The notes: generated by a model from the letters alone, not told the origin. A stretch of DNA of 45,000 nucleotides from Chrysomallon squamiferum (GCA_012295275.1 CM022672.1:9825404-9870403); one strand, 5' to 3'. Shown: positions 32,576-44,589, counted from the first letter of the stretch. Numbers and translations are program-made.

Positions 32576-33450
32576 TAAAAGTTTTCGATGCTTTTCAATA
32601 ATTGTATTTTAACAAACAATCAAATAAAATATGGATTTTTTTTTTTTAAATGCATGTAACTGAGTGAAAATAATACAAGCTTTATTAAAAAAAATAATAA
32701 TTCAGTGAAACTTCTGTCTTTTTTCATTTATTTATTTTATGTTTGTTTCATCTATTTTTTTTTTAGTTTATTTTTCTTTACTTTATCATTATTAAAATTA
32801 TTATTATTATTATTATTAAATCAAAAAAATAAAATAAATTAATAAATAAATCAAAAAAGAAGATCAATATGTAAATTAATAAATGAAAAACATTAAGAGA
32901 AGTGTATTTCCAAATTAAGTTATTAAGTGAAAGAATATGGAACATAATTAGAACCAGATCACTTTTAATAACAATTTTTTTTTTTTTTTTTTTTAATTTA
33001 TCAGTAATCTGTCTATGTCATAATCCATTTTACATTTTCCACTTGTAGAAATTAAAAACGATTTGTTTGTTCAGTTTTCTGGGTTGATTAATTTCTTTTT
33101 TCTTTGACTCCAGCAGCTGCTTAAAACAAACAAAAGAGAAATTCAAAACACATTATCAGCCACCATTTTCAATCTCAATCTTTTTCTTATATTGACAGGA
33201 CTGGAAAATAACAAACAACATTTGATACCAAGCATGAAAAAATACTGTGTAACAGTTTGATTAAACAAACACATCCAGTGCAACCTTTGTTTTTTTAATA
33301 CATTTGATGAGAGACGAGAATATTATGGAAGAAAAGAATGAAAAACTGGATAATAATATGGGAGACTATTATTCACAGATATAAAATGGTTTAAGTTCTG
33401 AAACTGATAGTGTCTTTTAAAGATATCCTATCTTGAAAACTATGAAATAA
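32576..33450. other. Unassigned AT-rich DNA
   Basis: A short ATT array at about 32798-32818 and a 20-T run at 32975-32994. No gene. Confidence 0.5.
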
Positions 33451-33594
33451 AATATATATATATATAATTTTCTTTTAAATACTTTTTTCTTTCAAAATTT
33501 TACAAAACAAATATATACAATTACAAAATTAAGATTGTTTTATGTATTAAATTTTTTCAAGTTTTATGTAAAATGTATATATATATATATATAC
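33451..33594. repeat. Two short (TA)n arrays
   Basis: TA arrays at 33451-33467 and 33576-33594, separated by T- and A-rich DNA. Confidence 0.9.
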
Positions 33595-33990
33595 TACATA
33601 AAACAAAAATTTGTAATATATAAAACACTCTTAACATTGTTTTATCTTTGCAAGGATTATTGGCATGAGAAATATTCTAACAGGTATAGTCCAAAGATGG
33701 GGCACTAAAATAGTCTAATGAATGTAACTAACAGTAAACCAGTGAGATGAAAATTATTCAGTTTCCTAAAAGATCTTAGTAAACATTCAAAATGTATTGT
33801 TTTGTACATTCCAATACTGATAATGCCATTATGACTACTTGAGCCCAGATTAAACTCAAATAGTGCAGAAGAAATGAAGTATGAAAAGAAAGCACATGCA
33901 GAAAATGGATGACTGAATTTACACAAGACCTTTTCTGAGTTGTTTAGTTGTTATGTTCATATTGCATGTCTATGGAAATAAATTAACAAG

Positions 33991-33991
<1 letters not shown>
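33595..33991. other. Unassigned DNA
   Basis: Non-repetitive. A 73-codon minus-strand frame (33705-33926) has no recognisable domain or splice context. Confidence 0.45.

Positions 33992-34021
<30 letters not shown>
33992..34021. repeat. Poly(T) run, 30 T
   Basis: The longest uninterrupted homopolymer in the window. Confidence 0.95.
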
Positions 34022-34024
<3 letters not shown>

Positions 34025-34729
34025 GTTCTGGTCATATTAAGAAATGTTTTTATTTATTTATAACAAGAGTCAGGGTTGTTTGTGTCTTTAAACACATTTT
34101 TTCAAAAATTTGTTCAGTACATGTTTTGTGAGGTAAAGAAACATTAAAATAAATAAAACTAGAAATATTCTGTGAAACTTGGTGTCTTACTTTATGGTAA
34201 ATGTCTTTAAACAGTGAGCTCATTAACTGACTGACTGAATAAATAAATAATGAAACACTGAATAACAAATTATTAAGTGAATGAATGAGTTTGTTTAAGC
34301 CATATTGACACTATTTTAACAGTAATATTAATAATCTTACTGTTATATAATTATTTATTTATTTATTATTTATTTATTTCCATTACTTGTTCAATAAAGA
34401 ACAAGGACTCTTTTTATGCACCATCCAATAAACAAGAAAACACATTAACAAGATAAGCAGCACTGGTTGGAATGTGAGACAGCTCATCGATTGTAATGAA
34501 AATGAACAATCTAGTGAACTTATAATCATCATCATCATCATCATTACTTATAATAATAAATAAATATTAATAGATTCAGTCTATATCAGTGTGGGTAATC
34601 ATTATCAGTACTCAACAATTAATATTTACTTAGAAGACAATTTAAAATATTTACCATTTCCAGTATAACTGTCTAGACATCATCATAAGTCTGCTGTGAC
34701 TTCCCCAATGTTAGAATGGGGAAAAAAAA
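34022..34729. other. AT-rich DNA with small microsatellites
   Basis: An ATTT array at about 34350-34379 and six ATC units near 34527-34545. Otherwise no feature recognised. Confidence 0.55.
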
Positions 34730-34839
34730 ATATATATATATATATATATTCTTTATCTAAGATGTAAGTAAAAATAAATGATGTCCATAAAAAAAATAAA
34801 AAAATAAAAAAAAAAAAAAAAAAAAAAAAAATAAAATAC

Positions 34840-34894
<55 letters not shown>
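34730..34894. repeat. (TA)n, poly(A) and (AAT)18 cluster
   Basis: TA array at 34730-34749, poly(A) at about 34807-34830, and a perfect AAT array at about 34840-34894. Confidence 0.95.
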
Positions 34895-34897
<3 letters not shown>

Positions 34898-35275
34898 AAA
34901 CTGGGAAAAATAAGATAAGCTTCAATTACAGAAATAGCTGATATGAAATTTATTATGCGTGATATGATGCTTAGAAATATTCTATTTACAGATCTTAATG
35001 ATATTTCATTCTGGAACTCCCCTTTATATACATAACATGTTTATACTATTAAATGATTAAGAGATCTGTGCCTGAATGGGAAAAGCTGTATAAGACATTA
35101 GTTCAGCTGATATTTGTTTGTTTTTATCATTACTGTAATGAACAGTGTTTCTCAGCAATTTAACAAGAAAGTTATTTGATTTTTTTGTTTTGAAATAGAA
35201 AAAATATTTTACAAATTTAGTTTTCATTTCTTTTGAAATATTTTAATTACTTTTATTGCTGTTATTAGTTAATAG
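34895..35275. other. Unassigned AT-rich DNA
   Basis: No feature recognised. Confidence 0.5.
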
Positions 35276-35465
35276 TTACATACATATGTACATACAAACA
35301 CATATAAAAACAACAAGCATACACACACATATACACACACACACACAGACACATACATATATACATACATATTATATACATACATACATACATACATACA
35401 CACAAACACGCACACAGATTCATGTACAAACATATATATATACACTTACATATATATTGTGTGTG
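35276..35465. repeat. CA/TACA compound microsatellite
   Basis: Mixed CATA and CA units with a clean TACA array at about 35377-35401. The threonine/histidine-rich frame across it is a by-product. Confidence 0.9.
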
Positions 35466-35769
35466 TATGAAAATTCATTATATAAAAAATAAAATAGCAA
35501 AAGACTCTTTTCTATTCTATCTGCTATAACCTCAAAGAATTAATAATTTAAAAAGACAAGGAAATTGTGTGAAATTCAATTACATACACAGCTTGATCAG
35601 TCTAGATGTAGGTGGCTCTGCAGTGTACTAGAAACAGCAAGAAATAAAGAATCAAATACCAAAATAAAATCTTTTACATCATTGCATGTCAGAGGGTGGA
35701 CACTATATTTATATTAATATTTTTAGTTAAGAATGTTGCTGGTATTTAACAAGAAGAATCAGTGGGCTG
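35466..35769. other. Unassigned DNA
   Basis: No feature recognised. Confidence 0.5.
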
Positions 35770-35835
35770 AAAAAAAAAAAAAAAAAAAAAAAAAAAGAGA
35801 TACTTTCATTATTATTTGTGTGTGTGTGTGTGTGT
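35770..35835. repeat. Poly(A) run of 27 A and (TG)9
   Basis: A homopolymer at 35770-35796. A short TG array at 35817-35834 follows. Confidence 0.95.
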
Positions 35836-36050
35836 TAAATAAAATTAATTTACACCAGAATATTAATATACTTGTAAAGATACAAGTTATCTACAAGCAT
35901 ATCTGAATTAGTGAAGCAAAACAAAACAATTTTTAGATGTAAAGGCACTGAGCAGAAATAGACTTGAAATCCCAAGAAGTTTGTTTCTTTGTAAAACAGA
36001 CAAAATATTTAGTATATATGCAGAATACAGCAATGTAGATTTGTACTGAT
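35836..36050. other. Unassigned AT-rich DNA
   Basis: No feature recognised. Confidence 0.5.
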
Positions 36051-36150
36051 TTGTGTATTTACTTCAGTACATATGTATATGTGTATGTACAGATGCATAT
36101 GTGTGTTTTTTGTTTGTGTCTGCGTGTGTGTGTGAGTGTGTGTGTAAATG
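36051..36150. repeat. TG/TATG-rich tract
   Basis: Imperfect TATG and TG units, cleanest at about 36123-36145. Confidence 0.75.
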
Positions 36151-36255
36151 AACACAATTTTAACCATAAAATACACATACTGGTATTTATTACAAGTCTC
36201 AATCATTTTTATGTTGGGGTCATCTAACCATAATCCTGGCAATTTTAGTTATTTC

Positions 36256-36330
36256 TGTAACAATTATGATTGCAGTTACCAATCTGAGTTCGATTGCAGG
36301 TTATATTACTGGAGAAGTGTATTATCATTT
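36256..36330 (+). mobile_element. Possible SINE fragment with B box
   Basis: GAGTTCGATTGCAGG at about 36286-36300 is close to a polymerase III B box (GGTTCRANNCC). It is preceded by ATTATGATTGCAGTTACCAA, the kind of anticodon-arm-to-T-arm sequence seen in tRNA-derived SINEs. The A-box half is not recognisable. Confidence 0.3.
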
Positions 36331-36429
36331 CCAATTATAGATAATGATTACCCTGTATCTCGAGTGTGTCTGAGTATTTATAATAAGGTCATGAGTAGTT
36401 CATAGAGTTTACTTTCTGTTAACGCCCAG

Positions 36430-37445
36430 CATACTCTATTATAAATCTTCTCATTTAACAGTATACTCCATTATAAATCTTCTCATTTAACAGTACACTC
36501 CATTATAAAAACTCTCATTTAACAATACACACCATTGTAAATCCTTTCATTTAACAATATTCCCATTTAAAATCTACTCATTATCAACTTTCCCATTTTA
36601 ATAACTAAATCCATTATCAGTCTTCCCATTTCATAAACAATATATCCAATTATCAATATTTTTACTTTAAGAATTGTTTTCAAATTAACAATATACTCTA
36701 TCATCAATCTTATCATATTAACAATATACTCTATCATCAATCTTCTCATATTAACAATATATTCCATTATCAACTGAAACATTGACAGTATACTTCACTA
36801 TGAACATTACCCTTTAACAATACACTCCACTGTTAGGATCCCACTTAACAATAGACTCCATACCTGCCTGATATTTTTAACAATAAACATCAATATCAAC
36901 ATTCAACTTTAATAAGGACACTCTACTATCAACAATAAACTCCACTTTTAACATCACTTTTATCAAAACGATCCAGTATTAAAAATCCCATTTTATCAAT
37001 ATGCAATTCAGCTATCAAAATTTTCCATTAACAATATAGTTCACTTTTAACTGTTCCACTTTAACAATACTTTCTGTTATTAACATCATGTTTATCAAAA
37101 TACTCAACTATCAACTGAAACTTTAACTAGCTTTCAACATTCCCCTTTAATAAAATATACTCCACTATTAACTTTCCCATTTAACTATCTACTTCACTAT
37201 TAATATCACATTTAGCAGCAACCGACTCCACTATCAAAAATCCCACTACAACAAAAAATTCTATTTTCAACTCTAACAATAAACTCCACTACCAAAATTC
37301 CCATTTAACAATACACTCCACTATTAACAATGCATTCCACTATTTAACTTCCCCACTTTAACAATACGCCCCACTATCAAAACTTCCCCTTAAACAATAC
37401 ACTCCACTATTAACATCCCATTTAACAATACACTTCACTATTAAC
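36430..37445 (+). repeat. Minisatellite, ~32-bp unit, ~1 kb
   Basis: About thirty degenerate copies of a unit like TTAACAATACACTCCACTAT plus TAACATCCCAT. Copies near 36440-36540 and 36680-36770 are sharp, the rest are worn. C is frequent and G almost absent on the plus strand. The periodic open frame on the minus strand (36567-36782, repeated IEYIVN) is a by-product. It stops about 50 bp short of the CpG-rich patch. Confidence 0.9.
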
Positions 37446-37489
37446 GTGTGTAATCAACTCCATTACAAGATAAAACATAGAAAAAAGAT

Positions 37490-37745
37490 TTATCAACAAA
37501 AAACGTAAGCTGTCGCAAGTGATGAAAGTTCCTTTTTGGCGAGGGAGCGACTATTTCGATGTGGATTTCGCCTCTTGTTTCTGCGATGTCCCCTTTGCCT
37601 CTCTCTCATCCAGTCAATGGGAAGCTGATCTGTGAATAATCAATAGCGAGCGGCAGCCAGTAAAACGTGCATGGGCTCAACAAAGACCTATCGTACTGAC
37701 AAGCTGCATTCACATAATGTGAACTTTCCTCGTGCAATCAGTTAA
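37490..37745. promoter_or_regulatory. CpG-rich unique patch: promoter, first exon or conserved element
   Basis: I count twelve CpGs in 37501-37740, far more than in any other stretch of this size here, in a block that is clearly GC-richer than its flanks. Frames on both strands stay open for 36-54 codons across it. The plus strand has AAG|GTAGGA, a good donor match at 37789/37790, which would suit a 5' untranslated first exon starting in the patch. The minus strand has GATTATTCACAG as a possible acceptor at about 37634. High CpG in a CpG-poor neighbourhood fits an unmethylated promoter or a conserved developmental element. No TATA box or recognisable protein is visible. Confidence 0.35.
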
Positions 37746-37892
37746 GTTAAAAGATTCTGAGGGAAATCTATGGATTTAACTAGAATAAGGTAGGAATCAT
37801 TGTACACTGATCATGATAAATCTCGTGGATTAAACAGTAATATACACTGGGTAGTATATATATATCATAATTATAGTGTGATATATTTACTG
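37746..37892. other. Unassigned AT-rich DNA
   Basis: Contains the donor-like AAGGTAGGA and a short TA run near 37855-37864. Confidence 0.5.
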
Positions 37893-37991
37893 CATTTTTT
37901 TTTTTTTTTTTTTAAATATTCTTCGTTTATGTAAAAGTTCAGGATAACAAAAAAATAATAATAATGAAAATAAATATATATATATATATAT
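37893..37991. repeat. Poly(T) of 21 T and (TA)n
   Basis: T homopolymer at 37893-37913 and TA array at 37973-37991. Confidence 0.95.
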
Positions 37992-38876
37992 TTTTTTAAT
38001 TTTTCAAAGGGATTTTATTTTAGTAATGGAAGAAAGAATTTAAAAGTTATTTGTTGTTTTGAAGTAAATGTTTTGTAAAGGCAAAGAGAATTTAAATAAG
38101 TTTTATTTATATATGAGTGAATTAGCTAGTGTGTGTAATATTTTATTTGCAAGTTGATTTTAATTCATTTGATGCACATGTAATTTAAGGTAAATATATA
38201 AAATAATTATATTTTCAAATTAATATAGAAAATTAAATTTTAATTAGAATTCATTCCCTTAGTAAATTTTATTTTTTAAATTAATAACTGAAACAATGTC
38301 AAATGTGTGCCTGTATTTATAAAAAGAAAACAATGAAGACATAATAATTATGATGATAATAATAATAAATAATAATTAATAAATGTATTATTTAGTAAGC
38401 TTGTCCTTATGAAACTGACATAAATTAAACCCCTTTTATTTAAAAAATAAATAAAATTTAATCACTTATTTACTTATTTTAAAATTTATAATAACCTTTT
38501 AATTTCAACTCATTAAATACAATGAATAAAACAATCAAATATTTATATTAAACTTATAATAATCTTTTGATCATTAAATACAGCACACCTGTAAAACATG
38601 TGTCACGCTGAAGAAAGGCAAACAGTAATTAATCAATTAGTCAATTGACTTTTTACTATTATTTTTGTTATTATTATTGTTTTTTTAAATGACAGATGTG
38701 TACATTTTTAGAGGCCCGTCTGTTAGTAGATATAATATAAAAAAAAATTCATATCCACCATTTATTTTTTATAACATTCAAGTTATTTTATGAATATAAT
38801 TTTTCATTTATTGGTATCATTTTTCTGACACTATAATATAACTGTATTTATTTATTTTCCAATAAGATGTTTTATC
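37992..38876. other. Unassigned, very AT-rich DNA
   Basis: No gene or element recognised. Confidence 0.5.
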
Positions 38877-38950
<74 letters not shown>

Positions 38951-39025
38951 CTATTTTGCACACATACATCTATACATATATACATATATATATATACCCA
39001 TATATACACACACACACACACACAA
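38877..39025. repeat. (TA)12(GA)24 plus TATA/CA tract
   Basis: A TA array joins without a break to a GA array at 38901. After 12 bp of unique sequence, CATA, TATA and CA units continue to 39025. Confidence 0.97.
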
Positions 39026-39444
39026 GAAATCTTTTAATATTCATTAGCTGAATATTATATTCACCTAACATTTATTAATTTAAAATGATGATGATGATGA
39101 TTATGATGAAAAAAACAACCCATAAGAACAAGAAGAAGAAGACCTAAACTTACTAAACCAAGGTGTATCTGAATAAATCTATGTAATAATAAAATCTGTA
39201 AGCTTTAGATTTGTTTTTAAAACTATGTTTCCAAAGGGAATAAATATTTGATCTGTTTTTCTCATACAGTCACAAATTCCTGAGTTTTGCCAAGTTCTCC
39301 ATTCTCAGTGTGTTTCTGTAGTAATTAAGTCATTGGTTCTGAAACATTTGAGAGAAAAAGAAAAGGTACATGATGAATTTAACATAAGTAATTTAAAGAA
39401 ACGTATAAGTAATTAGTAGGTTGGTTTTTCATGTGCAATTCTAA
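39026..39444. other. Unassigned DNA
   Basis: Six ATG-type units at 39085-39108. No gene recognised. Confidence 0.5.
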
Positions 39445-39622
39445 TGTGTACACGTCTGTGTGTATTTATACTTTTATACATTTGTGTGTATACTTATGTG
39501 TGATTATGTATGTTTGTGTGTGTATGTATATCTATGTATGTATGTACTTGTCTGTCTTTATGTATGTATGTATGTATGTATCTATGTATGTATGTATATA
39601 TCTATGTATGTATATATGTATG

Positions 39623-39656
<34 letters not shown>

Positions 39657-39690
39657 TGTATGTATGTATGTATGTATGTATGTATGTAGT
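39445..39690. repeat. TATG tetranucleotide domain
   Basis: Imperfect at the 5' side, then a perfect GTAT array of about 15 units at about 39627-39688. The Cys/Tyr/Met-rich frames across it are by-products. Confidence 0.95.
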
Positions 39691-40140
39691 TTTTTTATAC
39701 ATATATCAGTATATGTATGAATTTATGAAAAAAAGAATATGTTTGTGCACTGTATGTGTCTACAAAAGAATGCAGGTATGTGTGTTTAGATATGTGGTAT
39801 GTCTACGTAAATGTACCTAACATATCTATGGATCTCTTCATGCATTAATGTTAGAGCAAATGAGTGTTGTTATGCATGAATAAATACATGTGTTTGTACG
39901 TGCATGCTTGTATGAAAGGAGTTGTTTATGTGCATGTTTTTTCACATACTCAGTCATGTACGTGCACATGCCTATTTACCACAGCAAACAAAGTTCAAAA
40001 TACCCATCAGTGTTGAAAAATAATGTGGTTATGTTTCTATGATAACCATTAACACAAAGAGAGGAAATAAAACAAAACAGAGATAATTCAATATTGTTGT
40101 GATTCTAATTACACTGGAATCAGTTCTTCCTGTCAGAAAA
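39691..40140. other. Unassigned DNA
   Basis: Scattered TGTG/TATG units up to about 39970. No gene. Confidence 0.5.
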
Positions 40141-40275
40141 ACAGCGATTGTGAAAAATAAATAAAATAAAATAAAATAAAATAATAATAAGAATTAAATT
40201 GAAAAAAAAAAAACGAAAAAAAAAGAGAAGAAAAATATTTGAAAGTAAAAAACAAAACAAAAAATTAAACAAAAA
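40141..40275. repeat. AAAAT and A-rich tract
   Basis: AAAAT units at about 40157-40185, then A-rich sequence. Confidence 0.85.
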
Positions 40276-40472
40276 AACCCAACTACATAATAAAGCCAAT
40301 ATTATGTCTGCAAAATAATCATTCTGGTTTTTCAATATCATGAAATAAAATAAATTAAATAAGTATAGAAAGTAAGATTACGTTAGAAACAAAACAATAA
40401 TAAATATAAAAATTATTGAAATAATTAATTTTTTAAAACATCACCAAAAATATAACATCTTTTCATTATTTT

Positions 40473-41029
<557 letters not shown>

Positions 41030-41512
41030 GAAAGATGAAAGTGTGTATGAATGTCAGTTTGCATACTGTTTATGTGTTTTCTTCTTAGACTTAGTGTACA
41101 GAGTGAAAGTGTATATATGTCAATTTGTGTACTGTTTATGTATTTTATTCTTAGACTTAGTGTACAGAGTGAAAGTGTATAAATGATTGTGTACTGTTTA
41201 TGTAGACTTAGTGTATAGACTGAAAGTGTATATATGTCAATTTGTGTACTGTTTATGTAGACTTAGTGTATAGAGTGAGTGTATATATGTCAATTTGTGT
41301 AGTTTATGTGTTTTATTCTTAGACTTAGTGTACAGAGTGAAAATATGAATGTCAAATTGTGTTCAGTTTATGTATTTTACTCTTAGACTTAATGTACAGA
41401 GTGAAAATATGAATGTCAAATGGTGTTTTGTTTATGTATTTTATTCTTAGGCTGTGTAGAGAATGAAAGTTTAAAAATGTCAAAAAATCAAAATTGCATA
41501 TTATGTTTACTG
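41030..41512 (+). repeat. Tandem array, 62-66-bp unit, eight copies
   Basis: Copies start near 41030, 41094, 41160, 41211, 41266, 41328, 41392 and 41454. Unit phrases are TGTACAGAGTGAAAGTGTAT, ATGTCAATTTGTGTACTG and TTATTCTTAGACTTAG. Copies three and four lack the TTTTATTCT block, a shared deletion that shows one was copied from the other. Confidence 0.95.
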
Positions 41513-41677
41513 GTTTAAATATGTTTGATGTATAACTGTAATATGTATTTTGTCTCAGTATGTCTGCAGTGTGTGCATGTAGTATATATGCAGTATGTGT
41601 GTATGATATGGGCATATTATAAATGCAATAAACATGCAATGCTAAAGCATTTAAAACTTCATTCTGAATGAAAAGGA
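41513..41677. other. Unassigned DNA
   Basis: A few TATG-type units near 41560-41610, nothing else. Confidence 0.5.
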
Positions 41678-41940
41678 TCACTTATTTTTAAAAACCACCT
41701 TACTATAATCTTCCCAAATTGTTACACTACTACACGGACCTGTAGTAAGAAGCCAGCTGCTTTGGGACAATCCAATTGTTCTGCTATTCATTTTAGTAGG
41801 CTCCTTTACATTAAGTCTGGATGTACAATGCCTGTGTGAATGGCTTTCCAAAATAGCTGCAGCAACATCGTTGATTGCCTGCATGTATCTGCTGCCCACT
41901 CTCCAAATTACATTGAGCATTCATAAGAGTCCCTTGATTT
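41678..41940 (-). pseudogene. Coding-like open frame in a GC-richer patch
   Basis: An 80-codon minus-strand frame (41920 to 41678). Its composition is unlike the repeat-derived frames of the window: balanced Ser, Thr, Ala, Glu and Arg, for example NDVAAAILESHSHRH and SWLLTTGPCSSVTIWEDYSK. The patch is visibly GC-richer than its flanks. AAG|GTGGTT near its 3' end is a weak donor match. I recognise no family. It could be an exon, a transposon scrap or an unusually open non-coding patch. The lower AT content makes an open frame more likely by chance. Confidence 0.22.
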
Positions 41941-42259
41941 TGTGTGTTCCGTTTTCTTAATTAATGGCTATCCCATGCTCTCTGCATGTTATCAACCTTT
42001 GTTATCTTCAGTGTAAGTTAGAATAAAAACTTAAGCTGGAGATTGTTCCACCCCATAGTTAGTAGGTATGAAGTTTCAAGATTAATCTTCTGTTTTTCTT
42101 TGAAACCCCTACACACAAAATTATTTTTTAAAAATGGAAGAAGTAATTATTAAACTGTGTTGATAGTAATTAAAGATTGTTGAAAGTTTGGAAATTATTG
42201 GCTTATTAATTTTGTCCAAAGCTGAGATAATATCTAAATTAATTAGTATAATTATGTAT
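41941..42259. other. Unassigned DNA
   Basis: No feature recognised. Confidence 0.5.
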
Positions 42260-42372
42260 AATGATGATGATGATGATGATGATGATGACTATTATTATTA
42301 TTAATTTCATTATTATTAGTAGTTGTTGTGGTAGCAGTAATAGTAGTAACAGTAATGACTGTAATAGTAGTT

Positions 42373-42414
<42 letters not shown>

Positions 42415-42435
42415 ATGACAGTAACAGTAGCAGTG
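42260..42435. repeat. (ATG)n, (TTA)n and (AGT)n trinucleotide domain
   Basis: Perfect ATG array at 42260-42287, ATT units to 42303, then AGT/AAC/AGC units with a clean AGT core at 42375-42413. Confidence 0.95.
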
Positions 42436-43012
42436 ACATATGTAAAAAATAATGATGAAAAATATGGTGTGCATTATTTGAAAATATATCGATGAATAAA
42501 AAAAAATTCAAGTATAATAAAAACAAAATTTATATATTTTTATAATTATATATGTACAAAACATTTATTATTGTTTAAATTTTTAAAATTTTAAATTATA
42601 ATTAATACACATTGCATTAGAATTAAGAATGTATTTTAGATTGTAATATATGCGAACATAATACTTAATGGAGGTTTTGCAGTTTTTATTTTTTTACTTT
42701 TTAATATAAACATTCCTGTTCACATATGTCAAATTCAGTATTAAACACTAATCAATTTAAAATATATCATAAACAAGCAACATCTGGTGTGTAAGAAAAT
42801 GCTATTACCAAATAATTGAACAGTACACAACACAGAAACAACTGTTACCTAATAATCAGAGAGAAAACAATTTATTTAAAAAATAAGAAATAAAAAAATT
42901 GTTTTATTATTGATCTACATTTTAGCATTAATACAGTATTGTAAAAAGTAGTATAAATGCACGAGTGGTTCTTTTTAAAATAAATTGTCAGTATCTTATC
43001 TGGCACCCCCCT
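42436..43012. other. Unassigned, very AT-rich DNA
   Basis: No gene or element recognised. Confidence 0.5.
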
Positions 43013-43066
43013 CACACACACATATTTGCACGTAATTCATGTATGATATATTTATTATTTAGTACC

Positions 43067-43106
<40 letters not shown>

Positions 43107-43168
43107 TTAGTACCAAATATATATATATATATATATGATATACTGATAGATAGATAGATATAAATATT

Positions 43169-43213
<45 letters not shown>

Positions 43214-43240
43214 TTGCCATAACATAATTAATTCATGTTC
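43013..43240. repeat. Nested duplication with TA, GATA and CA arrays
   Basis: TTTAGTACCAAATATATATA occurs twice (about 43058 and 43107), each followed by a TA array. GATA units (43145-43160) and a CA array (about 43170-43210) follow. ACACACACATATTTGC flanks the block at both ends (about 43013 and 43202). Confidence 0.9.
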
Positions 43241-43545
43241 AGTAAAAATTCTAAATATCACTTCCACTTATATTATTTAATGTCTGGAATGAAGTAAACA
43301 TATATCTGAATCGTAATAAGAAGAAGACAATCTTATGTATGTATGTGTGTATATTTATAGATAAGTATGCATTACTGTTTATATATGTATGTATGTATGT
43401 ATACATGTGTATGTGTGTGTGTCTGTATGTTTGAATGTATGTATGTGTATGTGTTCATGTTTATATGTATGTATATGTGTGTGTATGTGTGTGTTTGTAT
43501 GCATATATCTATGCATGTATATATGTAAGTGTCTGAGGATGTCTG
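43241..43545. repeat. TATG/TGTG compound tract
   Basis: After about 90 bp of AT-rich DNA, imperfect TATG, TGTG and TGTA units run from about 43337 to 43530. Confidence 0.85.
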
Positions 43546-43748
43546 CATATTTTTTCTATATAGAAATTTGCAAGGCAATAAGAAAACTCCATCAACATTA
43601 TATTCTGCACTTTCTGTGTGAATTCTCAGTTTGACTGCCTGTAATGACCAATCTACTTGTAAGCACTCGATGAAAGGAATCACACTTGGAAATCAAATTG
43701 ATTTATAAACAGAAAAGTGAAAAATGACCAATTGCTGTTGGTGACTAT
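43546..43748. other. Non-repetitive DNA next to a coding-like patch
   Basis: The minus strand is open through 43683-43372, but its second half is repeat-encoded. The first half may belong with the coding-like patch upstream on the minus strand; this is not supported further. Confidence 0.35.
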
Positions 43749-44084
43749 TTAATTCCATATTAGTTCATGCTTGGCTGCGTCTGCAAGATTTTCTAATATT
43801 TTATATGCTTCACTCATTTCACCATTCACAAGTATGCATCTCAAAACTGAATCAATATGGCTTCCCATACATCCGTTTTTTCCTTCATCTTGCATAGAAG
43901 ATAATTATTAAAAACACATTCTTGCATGAAAATCCAATTGGTTTGAAGAAATGAAAATAAAGTGTCCATTTTCAAAAGGTCAGAGAGTGAAATGACTTAA
44001 TGAAGAGATCTTGCAGTATCAGCGACTGGTTTTGAAACACTCAAAACTTGTCAATGGAGAATTTGTTTACTGGACGGTTTTCAA
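43749..44084 (-). pseudogene. Coding-like segment broken across frames
   Basis: On the minus strand, TTTTTTGTGGGTTTTTTCAG ends at 44085, a strong 3' splice-site match. Downstream, three coding-like stretches follow in different frames. The first covers 44082-43972 with a stop at 44041-44043. The second is stop-free from 43996 to 43844 (51 codons). The third runs from an ATG at 43895 to TAA at 43749 (48 codons) and reads, in part, CILVNGEMSEAYKILENLAD. The helical, Leu/Ala/Glu-rich pattern of the third resembles a helix-turn-helix repeat protein such as a PPR-type repeat, but that is an impression. If the frames belong together, at least two frameshifts and one stop are present. Chance remains possible. 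Confidence 0.22.
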
Positions 44085-44085
44085 C

Positions 44086-44552
44086 TGAAAAAACCCACAA
44101 AAAAATCCATACAGTCATCATAGTTAAATTTTAATGTATCAAAGAAAACTGTCAGAAAGAGATTGCAGACTCATCCTTAATTTATTTTATTTTCTTTTTT
44201 TTTCTTTCATACTCTGCCTCCCATTAATAATAATATATCAAATTCACTTCTATATTTTTTTCTTTCAAATCTTAGTATTATTAATAGTCACTTTTTCTTC
44301 TTTATTTTAGCATTATCAATTTCTTTTTTTAAGAGTTATCAACATATTTTTTATTTTAGTTTATTTAATTATTTATTTATTTCTGTGTTTTTCTTTTAGA
44401 ATACATATATTAAAATAGATATTAAAGTAAAAGTAATCATGTCACAAAATCAACAATAAAGATTACTTCAACAACAACAATAATAGCAATAATAATAATT
44501 GATATGTATTGAAGTCTAAGAATATGTCCTTTCTGTATAGAGTAGTAGTTGT
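44086..44552. other. Unassigned AT-rich DNA
   Basis: T-rich tracts at 44180-44205 and 44345-44400, with CAA/AAT units at 44470-44500. Confidence 0.5.

Positions 44553-44589
<37 letters not shown>
44553..44589. repeat. (AAT)12 microsatellite
   Basis: Perfect trinucleotide array. Confidence 0.95.

Noticed and set aside
36567-36782. Periodic 71-codon frame with IEYIVN repeats
   Set aside because: The periodicity is that of the 32-33-bp minisatellite.
39431-39820. 129-codon Cys/Met/Tyr-rich plus-strand frame
   Set aside because: Tetranucleotide TATG repeats have a period of four codons and are open in several frames; this is not a cysteine-rich protein.
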